Shown in pieces: positions 28,522 through 37,939 of a stretch of 64,000 nucleotides of DNA (position 1 is the stretch's first letter; each line of letters opens with the position of its first letter). The stretch is from Pedobacter psychrotolerans. Its GTDB lineage: Bacteria; Bacteroidota; Bacteroidia; Sphingobacteriales; Sphingobacteriaceae. A program made the translations under genes and the position numbers. The stretch is taken from the NCBI RefSeq assembly GCF_004340665.1, contig NZ_SLWO01000009.1:142043-206042 (forward strand). Direction: 5' to 3'. The notes beneath the pieces were generated by a model. The model ran no database searches and was not told where the DNA came from. It saw nothing but the letters and a program-made list of their open reading frames with translations.

Positions 28522-29673
28522 ATGAAAAAAATAATGCTTAGCGCGGTACCATTGGCAACATTTTGTTTAGCTGTAGCGCTATCTTCCTGTAATCCAAAAG
28601 CGGATAAAGGAACAGAAGCCATGGCGCAAACAGATTCTTTAAAATATAACACGACCATTGATGGCAAAAATGTTACTCTTTACACCTTGAAAAATGCAAA
28701 GGGCGCTACAGTAACCATTACCAATTATGGCGGACGCATTGTATCGCTTTTAGTGCCAAATAAAGAGGATAAATTAACGGATGTCGTTTTAGGTTACGAC
28801 AGCATTGGTGCTTACCGCAAGAAAGGCGAGCCATTTTTTGGTGCTTTGATCGGAAGATATGGAAACAGAATTGGTAAAGGTAAATTTAAATTAGAAGGAA
28901 AAGATTACCAGTTGCAATTAAACGACGGACCAAATACTTTACATGGTGGAACCGATGGCTTCTACTCGAAAGTATGGGATGCAAAACAGCTTGATGGACA
29001 AAAATTAGAGTTAACTTATGTTTCTAAAGATGGCGAAGCTGGATATCCTGGTAAGCTGGATGTGAAAGTGGTTTACACCCTAACGGATGATAACGCTTTA
29101 CAGATTGATTACACTGCCACCACCGATAAGGCTACAGTAGTCAATCTAACCAATCATGCTTATTTTAACCTCAACGGAGAGGGGAATAAGAGCATTTTAG
29201 ATCATGAATTAACCATTGCCGCAGATTCCATCACGCCAGTTGATTCTACATTAATTCCAACAGGGAAATTGTTAGCTGTTGCTGGAACTGCTTTTGATTT
29301 TACGAAAGCCAAAACCATTGGAAAATCTATTGAAGAAACCAATGAGCAGCTGAAGTTTGGGAAAGGATACGATCATAATTTTGCCCTAAACAAACATGAT
29401 GCTAAAACACCGGTTGCTACTGTAAAAAGTACTTTAACTGGAATTAAAATGGAAGTATTTACATCTGAACCTGGTTTACAGTTTTACAGTGGTAATTTCT
29501 TAACAGGTGCCGATCAGGATGGAAAAGGTAAAAAGGCATATCCATTCCGTTCAGCCATTTGTTTAGAAACACAGCACTTTCCTGATGCCCCAAATCATCC
29601 GAATTTTGCCTCTACAGAGTTGAAACCTGGACAAACTTATAAAACGAGTACTACGTATAAGTTTTCGAAATAA
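28522..29673 (+). CDS. galM: Aldose 1-epimerase (galactose mutarotase), lipoprotein
   Basis: This 383-residue enzyme interconverts alpha and beta anomers of aldoses. The N-terminal lipobox ALSSC (Cys23) predicts a membrane-anchored, exported form rather than the cytoplasmic E. coli type. Family motifs are GRYGNRIGKGKF, LHGG, NLTNHAYFNL with the catalytic histidine, and CLETQHFPDAPNHPNF with the catalytic glutamate. It is divergent from the HAD-araR genes and ends at a strong terminator. Its likely role is preparing sugars for transport or metabolism. Confidence 0.95.
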   Translation: MKKIMLSAVPLATFCLAVALSSCNPKADKGTEAMAQTDSLKYNTTIDGKNVTLYTLKNAKGATVTITNYGGRIVSLLVPNKEDKLTDVVLGYDSIGAYRKKGEPFFGALIGRYGNRIGKGKFKLEGKDYQLQLNDGPNTLHGGTDGFYSKVWDAKQLDGQKLELTYVSKDGEAGYPGKLDVKVVYTLTDDNALQIDYTATTDKATVVNLTNHAYFNLNGEGNKSILDHELTIAADSITPVDSTLIPTGKLLAVAGTAFDFTKAKTIGKSIEETNEQLKFGKGYDHNFALNKHDAKTPVATVKSTLTGIKMEVFTSEPGLQFYSGNFLTGADQDGKGKKAYPFRSAICLETQHFPDAPNHPNFASTELKPGQTYKTSTTYKFSK

Positions 29674-29676
29674 TAT

Positions 29677-29712
29677 AAAAAGAGCTCCTGTTTTTGCAGG
29701 AGCTCTTTTTTT
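29677..29712 (+). terminator. Strong terminator of galM
   Basis: AAAAAGAGCTCCTG and CAGGAGCTCTTTTT form a perfect 14-pair stem with a six-base loop, followed by more T residues. It lies 3 bp after the galM stop. Confidence 0.92.
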
Positions 29713-29849
29713 GAAATTCTAAATACAAAATCTTTTCTATTTCAAATCTTAACCGAAAATGCGCTAGAGATCACAAAGACTTTAAGCATTCTATATTATT
29801 TTCTGTTATTAAATGAATAACTACAAATAAACACAAGATTTTCTCAATA

Positions 29850-30430
29850 AGAAAAATAGCAATCCCTTAAATTTCTTATATGGTGAAATAAAGCAGCTAT
29901 AATTAAGCTCTTCCAACCTCTGTTGAATATCCTTAATTTTAACTCCAAAGGCACCAAGTTTCTCGAAAGTAAAAAAATAGCAATCCCTTAAATGCTCTTA
30001 AATTTCTTATATGGTAAAATAAAGATGCTATAATTAAGCTCTTCTAACCCCCGTGAAATATTCTTAATCTTAACTCCAAAGGCACCAATTTTCTCACAAG
30101 GAAAAAAATAGAAATAGCTTAAATGCTCTTAAATTCCTGATGTGGTAAAATAAAGCTGCTATAATTAAGCTCTTCCAACCTCCGTTGAATATTCTTAATC
30201 TTAACTCCAAAGGAACCAAGTTTATCGCAAGGAAAAAAATAGCAATCCCTTAAATGCTCTTAAATTTCTTATGTGGTAAAATAAAGCAGCTATAATTAAG
30301 CTCTTCTAACCTCCATTAAATAATCTTAACTCCAAAGGCACCAATTTTTTCTCACAAGGAAAAAAATAGAAATAGCTTAAATACTCTTAAATTCCTGATG
30401 TGGTAAAACCAAGCTGCCAAAATTAAACCT
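29850..30430. repeat. Tandem array of about 131-bp units (about 4.6 copies)
   Basis: The marker TAGCAATCCCTT, or its variant TAGAAATAGCTT, recurs at 29857, 29978, 30109, 30240 and 30367, with spacings of 121, 131, 131 and 127 bp. Each unit also holds TATAATTAAGCTCTTC and AACTCCAAAGGCACCA (29941, 30072, 30203, 30328). Two unit variants seem to alternate. The last, diverged copy runs to the stop codon of the lactate dehydrogenase gene. No open frame spans the array. Confidence 0.9.
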
Positions 30431-31592
30431 TTATTAACCTATCGGGGAATTGCGAAATCTGCTCAATGGTTAACTGTTGCATAATCTGGTACAAATGGGT
30501 TTTAAACATATTGATGGTATGTTCTCCTCCTTCATCACCTAAGGCTCCGACTCCATACATAAAAGGCCGACCCATAAAGTTGAACTCAGATCCAACTGCA
30601 TGCGCTCTTGCCAAATCAACTCCAGAGCGAATCCCTCCGTCCATCATGATTTTTATCTTCGATTTATACAAAGGATTGTTTGCCAATTTGATCAGCGAAT
30701 TGATTGATGATTCGCCAGCATCGATTTGTCTTCCGCCGTGGTTAGAAACAATTACACCATCAGCACCAATTTGGATCGCTGCCTGCATATCTTCATCGGT
30801 AGTAATCCCTTTAAGTACTAACGGGCCTTTCCACAAATCGCGGATAGCAGCAACTTTTTCGATATCAACCTTGCCTGTAAATGTCCTGTTCATAAATTGC
30901 CCCAATTGCGACATATCTAAACCCTTTTCCATGTAAGGTTTTAAGGTAGCAAAAGATGGAATGCCATTTTGCAGAGTTTTAATTCCCCATAACGGACGTG
31001 CAAATGCCTGCAATACATTATTGATTGACATTTTAGGAGGGATAGACAAACCACTCTTGATTTCTTTATATCTTAAACCAAATGCAGGTACATCCACCAA
31101 AACCACCAAAACCGGGCACTCCACTGCTTTTAAACGGTTTAAGATATCATCCCTTAAACTATTTTCTGTAGGATGATACAATTGAAACCAGGCTTTACCC
31201 TCTGATACTTCTGCAATCCGCTCAATGCTGCTCGTAGATACCGTACTTAAAGTGTAAGGTATGTCAAGTTTGGCGGCAGCTTTTGCCAAAATTTCTGGTG
31301 CATTCGGCCACATCAAACCCTGTAAACCTATCGGAGATACCCCAAATGGAGCGCTGTACTTACGTCCGAATAGTTCAACAGACATATCAATATCTCCACC
31401 CACCCGTAAATAATTAGGTTTAAGGTAAATATTGTCGAAGTCGTTTTCGTTTCGTGCTAAATTAAGTCCCTCATTACAACCACCTTCCAGGTAGTCAAAA
31501 GCAAATTTAGGAATTCGTGCCTTTGCTTTTCTTCTCAGATCGGCTACAGAAGGATATTGAGAATTATAAGGGAATGTAATCTTTTTACTCAT
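30423..31592 (-). CDS. lldD: FMN-dependent alpha-hydroxy-acid (L-lactate) dehydrogenase
   Basis: This 389-residue TIM-barrel flavoenzyme oxidises L-lactate or a related 2-hydroxy acid to the keto acid. The catalytic SNHGGRQID motif and the FMN phosphate-binding DGGIRSGVDLARAHAVG are intact. The N-terminal FDYLEGGCNEGLNLARN is typical of the family. It is a single gene. The exact hydroxy acid cannot be told from sequence, so the symbol is given on family grounds. Confidence 0.88.
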   Translation of the reverse strand: MSKKITFPYNSQYPSVADLRRKAKARIPKFAFDYLEGGCNEGLNLARNENDFDNIYLKPNYLRVGGDIDMSVELFGRKYSAPFGVSPIGLQGLMWPNAPEILAKAAAKLDIPYTLSTVSTSSIERIAEVSEGKAWFQLYHPTENSLRDDILNRLKAVECPVLVVLVDVPAFGLRYKEIKSGLSIPPKMSINNVLQAFARPLWGIKTLQNGIPSFATLKPYMEKGLDMSQLGQFMNRTFTGKVDIEKVAAIRDLWKGPLVLKGITTDEDMQAAIQIGADGVIVSNHGGRQIDAGESSINSLIKLANNPLYKSKIKIMMDGGIRSGVDLARAHAVGSEFNFMGRPFMYGVGALGDEGGEHTINMFKTHLYQIMQQLTIEQISQFPDRLIKV

Positions 31593-32140
31593 ATTGATAT
31601 ATTGTCTTGGTCAGATGCCACTTTTAAAAAGCGAAAACTAATCTTTTATATTATATTTTCCATCCTGTTCTATCTGCTATTCTATACTTGTTGCCTGTTG
31701 TACATTTAAAAGTTTAAGGAAATAAGGTTATTTATTTAGCTTAAAAAGATTATATTCGATTGATTACCAAATTATTAAACATATGAATAGCCTTATTCAA
31801 AACTACAAAATAATTTTAAAAGAATTGACCATCAACTGCCAGCATATAATTACCAGTCCCAAAATTAGAATACCAAAACTCTCTGATATGTAACTAGTTG
31901 CACTTAATATTACCGCAGAATAGATGTCGATTGGGAGTAAAAACTAACCGAATAGCGGTTTGTCTTAACCAAATCGCGGGCTTTAGTAAAGTTGCTGTAG
32001 TGCGTTCTGCATTAATTAAGAAATGAATTGCTGATGAACGGCTTCAAAGAAACCACTGGTCATAACACAACAGAAGAAAATAAACCTAAGAACCGGAGAT
32101 TGGGGTTAATAAATTTATAAGGATATGATTTAAAAATAAA
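31593..32140. other. Intergenic region with no visible gene
   Basis: These 548 bp contain no supported ORF, repeat or RNA. The part next to 31592 must hold the lactate dehydrogenase promoter. Confidence 0.5.
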
Positions 32141-32164
32141 CCATATCCTAAACATAGGATATGG
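32141..32164. promoter_or_regulatory. Perfect inverted repeat covering a small-ORF start
   Basis: CCATATCCTA, loop AACA and TAGGATATGG form a perfect ten-pair hairpin whose right arm contains the ATG of the 70-codon ORF at 32161. No T-tract follows. It could be an operator or a structure that limits translation. Confidence 0.5.
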
Positions 32165-32373
32165 CAAAGACTTTGGTGTTGATTTTCAACAATATGATGG
32201 AGCAAAGAAACAACCTATGCGGCTACCGGAAAGACTACCCAGGCACTTTATGGAAATGCTATATTAAGGACATAAAAGATGAAAAAATCTTGAGTACTAC
32301 CTGCTCTAACGGGGGGGCAATTGAACTCACTTCTTTCCCGTTAAACATCACCAACTTAATTGATTGGGTATGA
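32161..32373 (+). CDS. Small hypothetical ORF (70 aa)
   Basis: This 70-codon frame encodes a protein with three cysteines and no signal or membrane segment. I recognise no family. It begins inside a perfect hairpin and overlaps the next tiny ORF by ATGA, an arrangement more like real coupled genes than chance. Against this, codon quality is not distinctive and the gene is very short. It could also be the remnant of a longer decayed gene. Confidence 0.35.
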   Translation: MAKTLVLIFNNMMEQRNNLCGYRKDYPGTLWKCYIKDIKDEKILSTTCSNGGAIELTSFPLNITNLIDWV

Positions 32374-32465
32374 AAAGTGATTTTTCTGGGAAGCTTAAAC
32401 TGGTTAGAGGTGACGGTTACGCAAATCTTGATCCCACTAAGTTCATCTATATCATGGAAACTTAA
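32370..32465 (+). CDS. Very small ORF coupled to the 70-aa ORF (31 aa)
   Basis: The 31-codon frame starts within the ATGA overlap with the previous ORF. Its product includes LKLVRGDGYANLDPTKFIYI. That peptide looks like part of a structured protein, so it may be the 3' end of a broken gene. Its stop touches the stop of the convergent gene at 32462. I recognise no family. Confidence 0.3.
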   Translation: MKSDFSGKLKLVRGDGYANLDPTKFIYIMET

Positions 32466-33091
32466 TGCAGATTTACTTTAACAATTTCACCATCCTCTTT
32501 TACTTCTACAAATTCTTCGATCCGGTCCTGAAAGTCTTTTGAATACTGTTTTTGCTGATAATAGTCAGTCTGCCCCCCATAGTTGTTATAGCCAGTTCCT
32601 GTATAAGCGTTGTAAGTACCTTTATATGTGTAATCCAGCAATCCCTGTAGAAAATATTTTCCAGGCTTCATATCAGGAAAAGTGAATTCTCCATCGCTAT
32701 TTGTGATGGCTTCCAACCGGTGTCTGTATGCATCTTTAGAAAGGTAGACAAAGCGTCTTTTTCTAATATTTTCCTTATCTTTTCTGAGATTGTACCACTC
32801 TTCAACATAGGGTGTCACCGGGAAAAGAACCACCGTCATTTTGTTGGCATATATCCGAGGTGCCAAGGGGGCACTATAACCAAGTTTAGTCTTTGGCTTG
32901 GTATAGGCTACACCTTTAATGACAGCATTGCCTTTCGCCAGCATTCTTTTTGCCTGTAAGGAATCAAAAGTGACTTCAGGATAAAAAGCCTCAACCTTTT
33001 CTTTTTTCTCAGGCTCTTTGTATTGGGAAAATGATGGTGTGGCGGCGGTAAAAGCTATCGCTAGTGCCAGGAAACATTTTTCAAATTGCAT
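32462..33091 (-). CDS. Exported protein with carboxypeptidase-regulatory-like fold
   Basis: This 209-residue protein has a signal peptide ending near TPSFSQ (about 22). A beta-rich region follows with NSDGEFTFPDMKPGKYFLQG (about 132-151), the pattern of transthyretin-like, carboxypeptidase-regulatory domains. A Tyr/Gly-rich stretch (YTGTGYNNYGGQTDYYQQ) precedes the C-terminus. A periplasmic or outer-membrane role is likely. No enzyme motif is visible. It is a single gene with no informative neighbours. Confidence 0.75.
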   Translation of the reverse strand: MQFEKCFLALAIAFTAATPSFSQYKEPEKKEKVEAFYPEVTFDSLQAKRMLAKGNAVIKGVAYTKPKTKLGYSAPLAPRIYANKMTVVLFPVTPYVEEWYNLRKDKENIRKRRFVYLSKDAYRHRLEAITNSDGEFTFPDMKPGKYFLQGLLDYTYKGTYNAYTGTGYNNYGGQTDYYQQKQYSKDFQDRIEEFVEVKEDGEIVKVNLH

Positions 33092-33296
33092 AATTCTAAT
33101 GTTAAATTTTTATAATATTTCATAGGGAAAGTTAAATGAACCTAATCTCTTACTGATTACTTAAAAGAACTGGTTTTGCTAATAAGGTATTTATATCCAA
33201 TAGCTTTTCCATAGACTGATGTTTATATTGAGGTAATTATGGTAAAGCTATTAGAAGTCTTTTCTAAAAGGAATACCACTTTTCATGTATTTTTTT

Positions 33297-34076
33297 CTAC
33301 TGATTTTTAGGTATTTTATGCCGTTTCTTGTATTGAAAGTAATAGAGCAGTAATATCGCCAATCCGGCACATGTAAATTTAAGCACATTTCCTTTCCAGT
33401 CTGTTGCAGCAGTATCGGATATGATAAAAACATTCCACATGGTGTTCAGGGAGATGTGAAATACAACTCCGCTCCATATAGTATAGCCATCTAAGGCATC
33501 TAATATGGCAAAAACTATTGCTCCAAAAAAGGTTATTAAAAATATTTGTATGGCTATTGGTCCGCTTCCGCCAGCCCCCATCCAATGTATCCAACCGAAA
33601 ATGGCAGACTGCAATAATACTGCGGGGATATAGTGCCAGCCCAATCTTTTCCTGGTTAATACAAATCCAAAACCACGAAATACAATCTCTTCTGCCAAAG
33701 GAAAAATGATAGAAAGAAACAACAGCTCAATCAAATTAATATGATCGACTAATTTCGCCTGCAACGCAAATCCGATCCAGCAGGGTAATGTCGCCAAAAG
33801 TGTTAAAGCCGGCCCTGTGATCCTATTCCTCTGAAGCCCCAATGAGTTACTTAATTGCCTGTCCTTTGGAGGCAACAAAATAAATGCAGCAAATAAAACC
33901 AATAATACCGCCAAGAGATTATCAAGACTGGAACCACCGTATGGCATCCGAAAACCGGAAATCTTCATGCCAAACAATCTAAATATGTCTCTAACGTTTA
34001 AAGCGCAGACCAAGGTCACTGTGACAATGATAGCTGCAAAACTGGTTTTTAAAATTCCTTTTTGATTAATTTCCAT
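33297..34076 (-). CDS. CPBP-family intramembrane glutamic protease
   Basis: This 259-residue membrane protein has about eight hydrophobic segments. The CAAX-protease/bacteriocin-processing (Abi) motifs are present: LAEEIVFRG (EExxxR), FGWIHW (FxxxH) and VFHISLN (HxxxN). The family cleaves peptides within the membrane; bacterial substrates are mostly unknown. It lies alone between an exported protein gene and a serine hydrolase gene, with no bacteriocin genes nearby. Confidence 0.88.
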   Translation of the reverse strand: MEINQKGILKTSFAAIIVTVTLVCALNVRDIFRLFGMKISGFRMPYGGSSLDNLLAVLLVLFAAFILLPPKDRQLSNSLGLQRNRITGPALTLLATLPCWIGFALQAKLVDHINLIELLFLSIIFPLAEEIVFRGFGFVLTRKRLGWHYIPAVLLQSAIFGWIHWMGAGGSGPIAIQIFLITFFGAIVFAILDALDGYTIWSGVVFHISLNTMWNVFIISDTAATDWKGNVLKFTCAGLAILLLYYFQYKKRHKIPKNQ

Positions 34077-34379
34077 AATAACGCAAATATTAATTTCTTT
34101 AATGTATTAATGGTGTTATGCAAAAGTAGACGAGGATTTTTATGATATGGTTGCAAACGTTATGTGTTTGTGGGGTTTATGAGCGGTGAATGCGTCGGAA
34201 AGCATCTGGTATGCCACAAGATGAGTAGGACTAACGCCAAACTGACACACAAGCGATGTATAGTCGGAATTTGAATATTGCGTATTTTATTTCTGTAGGA
34301 GAATTCAGGAAATCGTATAAAGTTCATCTTACTATTTGATTGCCGTTAATTATCTAAGTTCTACTTTTAGGAAATGGAA
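34077..34379. other. Intergenic region with no visible gene
   Basis: I see no supported ORF, hairpin or repeat in these 303 bp. The part next to 34076 should contain the promoter of the CPBP gene. Confidence 0.45.
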
Positions 34380-35603
34380 CTAATTTCCTGTGCTACTTGC
34401 ATGGTTACTATTTCTCATCTGAACACCGTATTGATAAAGCTCATTATAAATACCAAAGAATTTAGCCTCCTCTGTTTCCAGCAGTGAGGTATTGATGAAC
34501 ATAATCACCGCAACTTCTTTTTTAAGATCCGAAAGCATGAAAGTCCTTACACCAAAGTCGGAGCCGTTGTGTCCGATCCTTTTTCCACCCATTTTGGTAG
34601 ACCAGAAAATGCCTGAATTTAGTTTGTCTGGTTCTATATTTTCAGGTTTATGCGCATCATCGAACTGAAACCGAAGCATCTCCTGCACCGTTTTCTCCCT
34701 GAGAACCTGTCTGTTTTGAAATTTACCGCCATTTAACAAACAGATAAAGAAGTGGGACAGGTCATTAACCGACGTACGTACGCCACCATCGGGATAAGTG
34801 GTCTGTCCGTAAAGCGGTATCAGTTTAATACTGCTATCCGCCTGTTTCTGGTAAAGCCTGGCATGCTTTTTCAGATTGATCTCTGACAGGAACCAGCCTG
34901 TATCATCCATTTTCAATGGCTTGAATAGATATTTCCGGCTGTAGTCGTTCAGCTTTTTACCTGTCTGTACTTCAACGATGTAGCCGGCCAGCGCCGTGCC
35001 GAGATTTGAATACTCACGAAACGTACCCGGCTTATGATCGAGAAAATTTTCTTTTGAATAATATTTGCCACCAGGTGTAAAATAGTTTTGCAGAAAATCA
35101 CCAAGCGCTTCCTCTGAATCTTTCCCGTTAACATACAAAGTGTCGGAGGTATAAAAAGGGAACCTGTCACTTAGGCCGGAGGTATGGGTAGCCAGGTTAC
35201 GCAAGGTGATTTTCTCTTTCGGAAAGAATGGGTTATAAATCTTAAAGGGCAGATAGGTATTGATATCTTCATCAAGGGAAAGTTTTCCCTGCTCCACGGC
35301 TTTCATTAGGCAGGCGCCGGTAATGGTTTTAGAAATTGATGCAATGTTCATTACTGTTGATGTGGTGAATGGCACCTTGTTCTCCCGGTCAGCGTAACCA
35401 TAACCTTTCGACCAAACCAATTTCTTGTCGACGATAATGGCTGCACCTAAGCCTACCAATTTTGCATCGTTCATTTTTTCCAGGATAGTGCTGTCAATTG
35501 CATTGGTGGATTTTAAGTGTAATTGCTCAGTCTGTTGCCCGTAGGCCGTTGCACCTATCGTAATGCATAGAAGCAAGGTAATGATGTTAATTTTTGATCT
35601 CAT
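34380..35603 (-). CDS. Class C beta-lactamase-related serine hydrolase
   Basis: This 407-residue exported hydrolase has a signal peptide ending near ATAYGQ (about 23). The catalytic SxxK tetrad SISK is at 89-92, YSN lies in REYSNLGTA, and the third motif appears as HNG in GHNGSDFG. These define the AmpC/esterase/D-aminopeptidase group (serine hydrolase, PF00144). Substrates range from beta-lactams to peptides and esters, so resistance should not be assumed. It is divergent from the LytS/LytTR pair, which may sense envelope state. Confidence 0.88.
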   Translation of the reverse strand: MRSKINIITLLLCITIGATAYGQQTEQLHLKSTNAIDSTILEKMNDAKLVGLGAAIIVDKKLVWSKGYGYADRENKVPFTTSTVMNIASISKTITGACLMKAVEQGKLSLDEDINTYLPFKIYNPFFPKEKITLRNLATHTSGLSDRFPFYTSDTLYVNGKDSEEALGDFLQNYFTPGGKYYSKENFLDHKPGTFREYSNLGTALAGYIVEVQTGKKLNDYSRKYLFKPLKMDDTGWFLSEINLKKHARLYQKQADSSIKLIPLYGQTTYPDGGVRTSVNDLSHFFICLLNGGKFQNRQVLREKTVQEMLRFQFDDAHKPENIEPDKLNSGIFWSTKMGGKRIGHNGSDFGVRTFMLSDLKKEVAVIMFINTSLLETEEAKFFGIYNELYQYGVQMRNSNHASSTGN

Positions 35604-35810
35604 CTTGATAATTTTTTTGAAAACTTCGATGAAAATCGAGTAAAATAATTTGTCGACAACACAGCTCTGCCATAAAAGCCAGAAGGATGTACAGAAACTG
35701 CTATACGACTACATATTTCATTTCATCTTTGAATTTGCCCTTTTCAGGATGGTTTTCCGTTATTCTGTCGTGTTTGGTGAGGGTAATTCTTCTATGTGCT
35801 ATATTTGATC

Positions 35811-36902
35811 ATGCCATTGATCGAAAGAATCGTTAAGTTCAGCCTGACTCACCGTTTTCAAACGCACATCATCTTTTGGCTGATAGTTGCATTGCTTTTC
35901 ATGAACCGGTACGATATTGAAGAATATCGACAACTAGACAGCATTATATACCGCCAGATTTATTATATCTCAGTAACCATGCTGGCTTCCTATTTTCTAG
36001 CTTACCTTATCATTCCTAAGTTAATGGGGTCGAAGAACTATTTTGAGGTAGTTGTCTATTTTATTGCAGGTTCTTACCTCATTTCTGCTTGCTCCCGTAT
36101 CGCTGTTATATACCTTTTGGAACCGCTGATCAGAACACCTCCTTTTGCGCAGGAATCGCTATGGCAGATCCTATCTGATCTTCCAAAATTAGTTACACAT
36201 TATTTTGCCCTGTCATTTTCTGCGGCCTGGGTATTCGCTTTTGTTAAACTGATCCGTGATCAGTACGTGGTTCAGCAACGTTCGCTGATGCTGGAGAAAG
36301 AAAAGGCAGAAACGGAACTCAAAGCTTTGCGAAGCCAGCTCAACCCGCATTTTTTATTCAATACACTGAACAACATTTATTCGCTGTCGCTGATGAACTC
36401 TCCGGTTACCTCAAAATCGATAGCCGGCTTGTCTGAGATACTAGATCATGTGCTTTACCGGTGCAACACCGCTTATGTTCCTATTTCATCAGAAATTAAA
36501 CTGATCGAGAACTATCTCGCATTGGAAAAACTTAGGTATGACGAGCGGCTGCAGATTAGTTTTGAGTATGTAACCAACCATCAGGCAGCTATCGCACCAC
36601 TGATTTTACTATCTTTCGTTGAAAATGCGTTTAAACATGGTGCGGGCATGGATGCGGGTAATCCTTTTATCGCGATTAACCTTCAGCTAAACAATAACCG
36701 CCTCCGCTTCAAAGTGATGAACAGTCTTTTAGATGAGCCACCCGGAACCGATGGAAATGGCCTTGGTTTGAACAATGTTACGCGGCAGCTTGACCTGCTC
36801 TATCCATCGCAGTATGAATTAAATATAAAAAGAATCAACCATACTTATGAAGTGGAACTGGAAATTGATCTTGGGGATGTAAATAATGCTTTAGCTATAT
36901 GA
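35811..36902 (+). CDS. LytS/YehU-type sensor histidine kinase
   Basis: This 363-residue membrane kinase has four hydrophobic helices in its first 150 residues, then a coiled linker and a His_kinase domain with LNPHFLFNTLNN (His near 180). A GHKL ATPase end follows, with ENAFKHG and GNGLGLNNV. I start at ATG 35811; an in-frame GTG at 35796 would add five residues. The stop overlaps the response-regulator start by four bases. The signal sensed is unknown. Confidence 0.92.
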   Translation: MPLIERIVKFSLTHRFQTHIIFWLIVALLFMNRYDIEEYRQLDSIIYRQIYYISVTMLASYFLAYLIIPKLMGSKNYFEVVVYFIAGSYLISACSRIAVIYLLEPLIRTPPFAQESLWQILSDLPKLVTHYFALSFSAAWVFAFVKLIRDQYVVQQRSLMLEKEKAETELKALRSQLNPHFLFNTLNNIYSLSLMNSPVTSKSIAGLSEILDHVLYRCNTAYVPISSEIKLIENYLALEKLRYDERLQISFEYVTNHQAAIAPLILLSFVENAFKHGAGMDAGNPFIAINLQLNNNRLRFKVMNSLLDEPPGTDGNGLGLNNVTRQLDLLYPSQYELNIKRINHTYEVELEIDLGDVNNALAI

Positions 36903-37603
36903 AAATAAAATGTCTTTTGGTTGATGATGAGCCGCTTGCAATTAAACTGCTGCAGAATCATCTTGCCCAACTGGATGCTTTTGAAGTTGTGGCAACCTGC
37001 TCCACGGCAATTAAAGCATTGGAGATGCTGAGAACTATTGCAGTAGATCTCATGTTCCTGGATATTGAAATGCCCCAAATGAAGGGTATTGATTTTTTGA
37101 AAGGCCTAAAGGATCCTCCAGCGGTGATTGTGACAACCGCTTATCGGGAATATGCCATTGATGGTTATGACCTCGATATCATCGACTATCTTCTGAAACC
37201 GATCACCTTCGAACGGTTTTTCAAAGCTGTTGACCGGTATTTACGGTCTCGGAATGCTGAAAACCCTGTAGCTGCTGTAGCACCACAAAATTCTTATCTT
37301 TTTTTAAAGTCAGGGTTAAGAAACCACCGGTTGAATACGGATGACATTCTATATATCGAAAGCCTTAAAGATAATATCAAAATCGTTTCCACTAACAGTT
37401 CGATTACCATCAAATACAGGATCGGCGATCTCGAACCAGATATCATATTATTTTCTCTACTGCGTGTTCACCGATCATTTATTGTCAACATGCTTAAAAT
37501 TAGTTCTTTTACTTCAAATGATATCACAATCGGGGATAAGACGATCCCCATTGGGCCAAACTATAAAGAATATGTTTTTAGGAAGTTGCAGGAAATAAGT
37601 TGA
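36899..37603 (+). CDS. LytTR-family response regulator
   Basis: This 234-residue regulator has a receiver domain with acidic pocket VDDE (8-11), phosphoacceptor D55 in MFLDIEMPQMKG and the lysine in YLLKPI. A C-terminal LytTR DNA-binding domain follows (about 135-230, including LRVHRSFIVN). It is translationally coupled to the kinase gene upstream (ATGA) and is surely its partner. Targets are not evident; the divergent serine hydrolase gene is a candidate. Confidence 0.95.
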   Translation: MKIKCLLVDDEPLAIKLLQNHLAQLDAFEVVATCSTAIKALEMLRTIAVDLMFLDIEMPQMKGIDFLKGLKDPPAVIVTTAYREYAIDGYDLDIIDYLLKPITFERFFKAVDRYLRSRNAENPVAAVAPQNSYLFLKSGLRNHRLNTDDILYIESLKDNIKIVSTNSSITIKYRIGDLEPDIILFSLLRVHRSFIVNMLKISSFTSNDITIGDKTIPIGPNYKEYVFRKLQEIS

Positions 37604-37939
37604 GCTCGTAAATTTCCTTGCCGGAGATTTGTTCTTTCAATGTTGTTCCTGGCATCTTTTTAGGCTATTTGTTTATAATGTACTCTAAATAGTATTAATG
37701 AGAAATTTACTCATTAGAAATGAAGAAATACGCAGGATTATTAGCTTCGGAGTAAGTGAATGCTCACCTTAAAATGGGTAAGATCTGCAATTTTTCATTA
37801 AATTAGCTTTTAAGTAGAGATCGAAGATCTGCGAAAAAAGTGTCTCACTTCATGGGGCTGAAAAAATAACCGTGGCAGTTACTTATAACCGAAAATAAAT
37901 CTCTAATAGACGTTTAATTAATTTTTAAAAGGACATAAT
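37604..37939. other. Intergenic region with no visible gene
   Basis: I see no supported ORF or strong hairpin in these 336 bp. An AAAAGGA stretch just before 37940 may act as a ribosome-binding site for the next gene. Confidence 0.45.

Noticed and set aside
29850..30430. Possible CRISPR or small-RNA array
   Set aside because: Unit length about 131 bp with similar sequence throughout; no variable spacers and no cas genes.
35773..35807. TTTG plus TATATTTG promoter for the LytS gene
   Set aside because: The spacer is 23 bp and transcription would begin at or after the ATG at 35811, leaving no leader. Probably chance.
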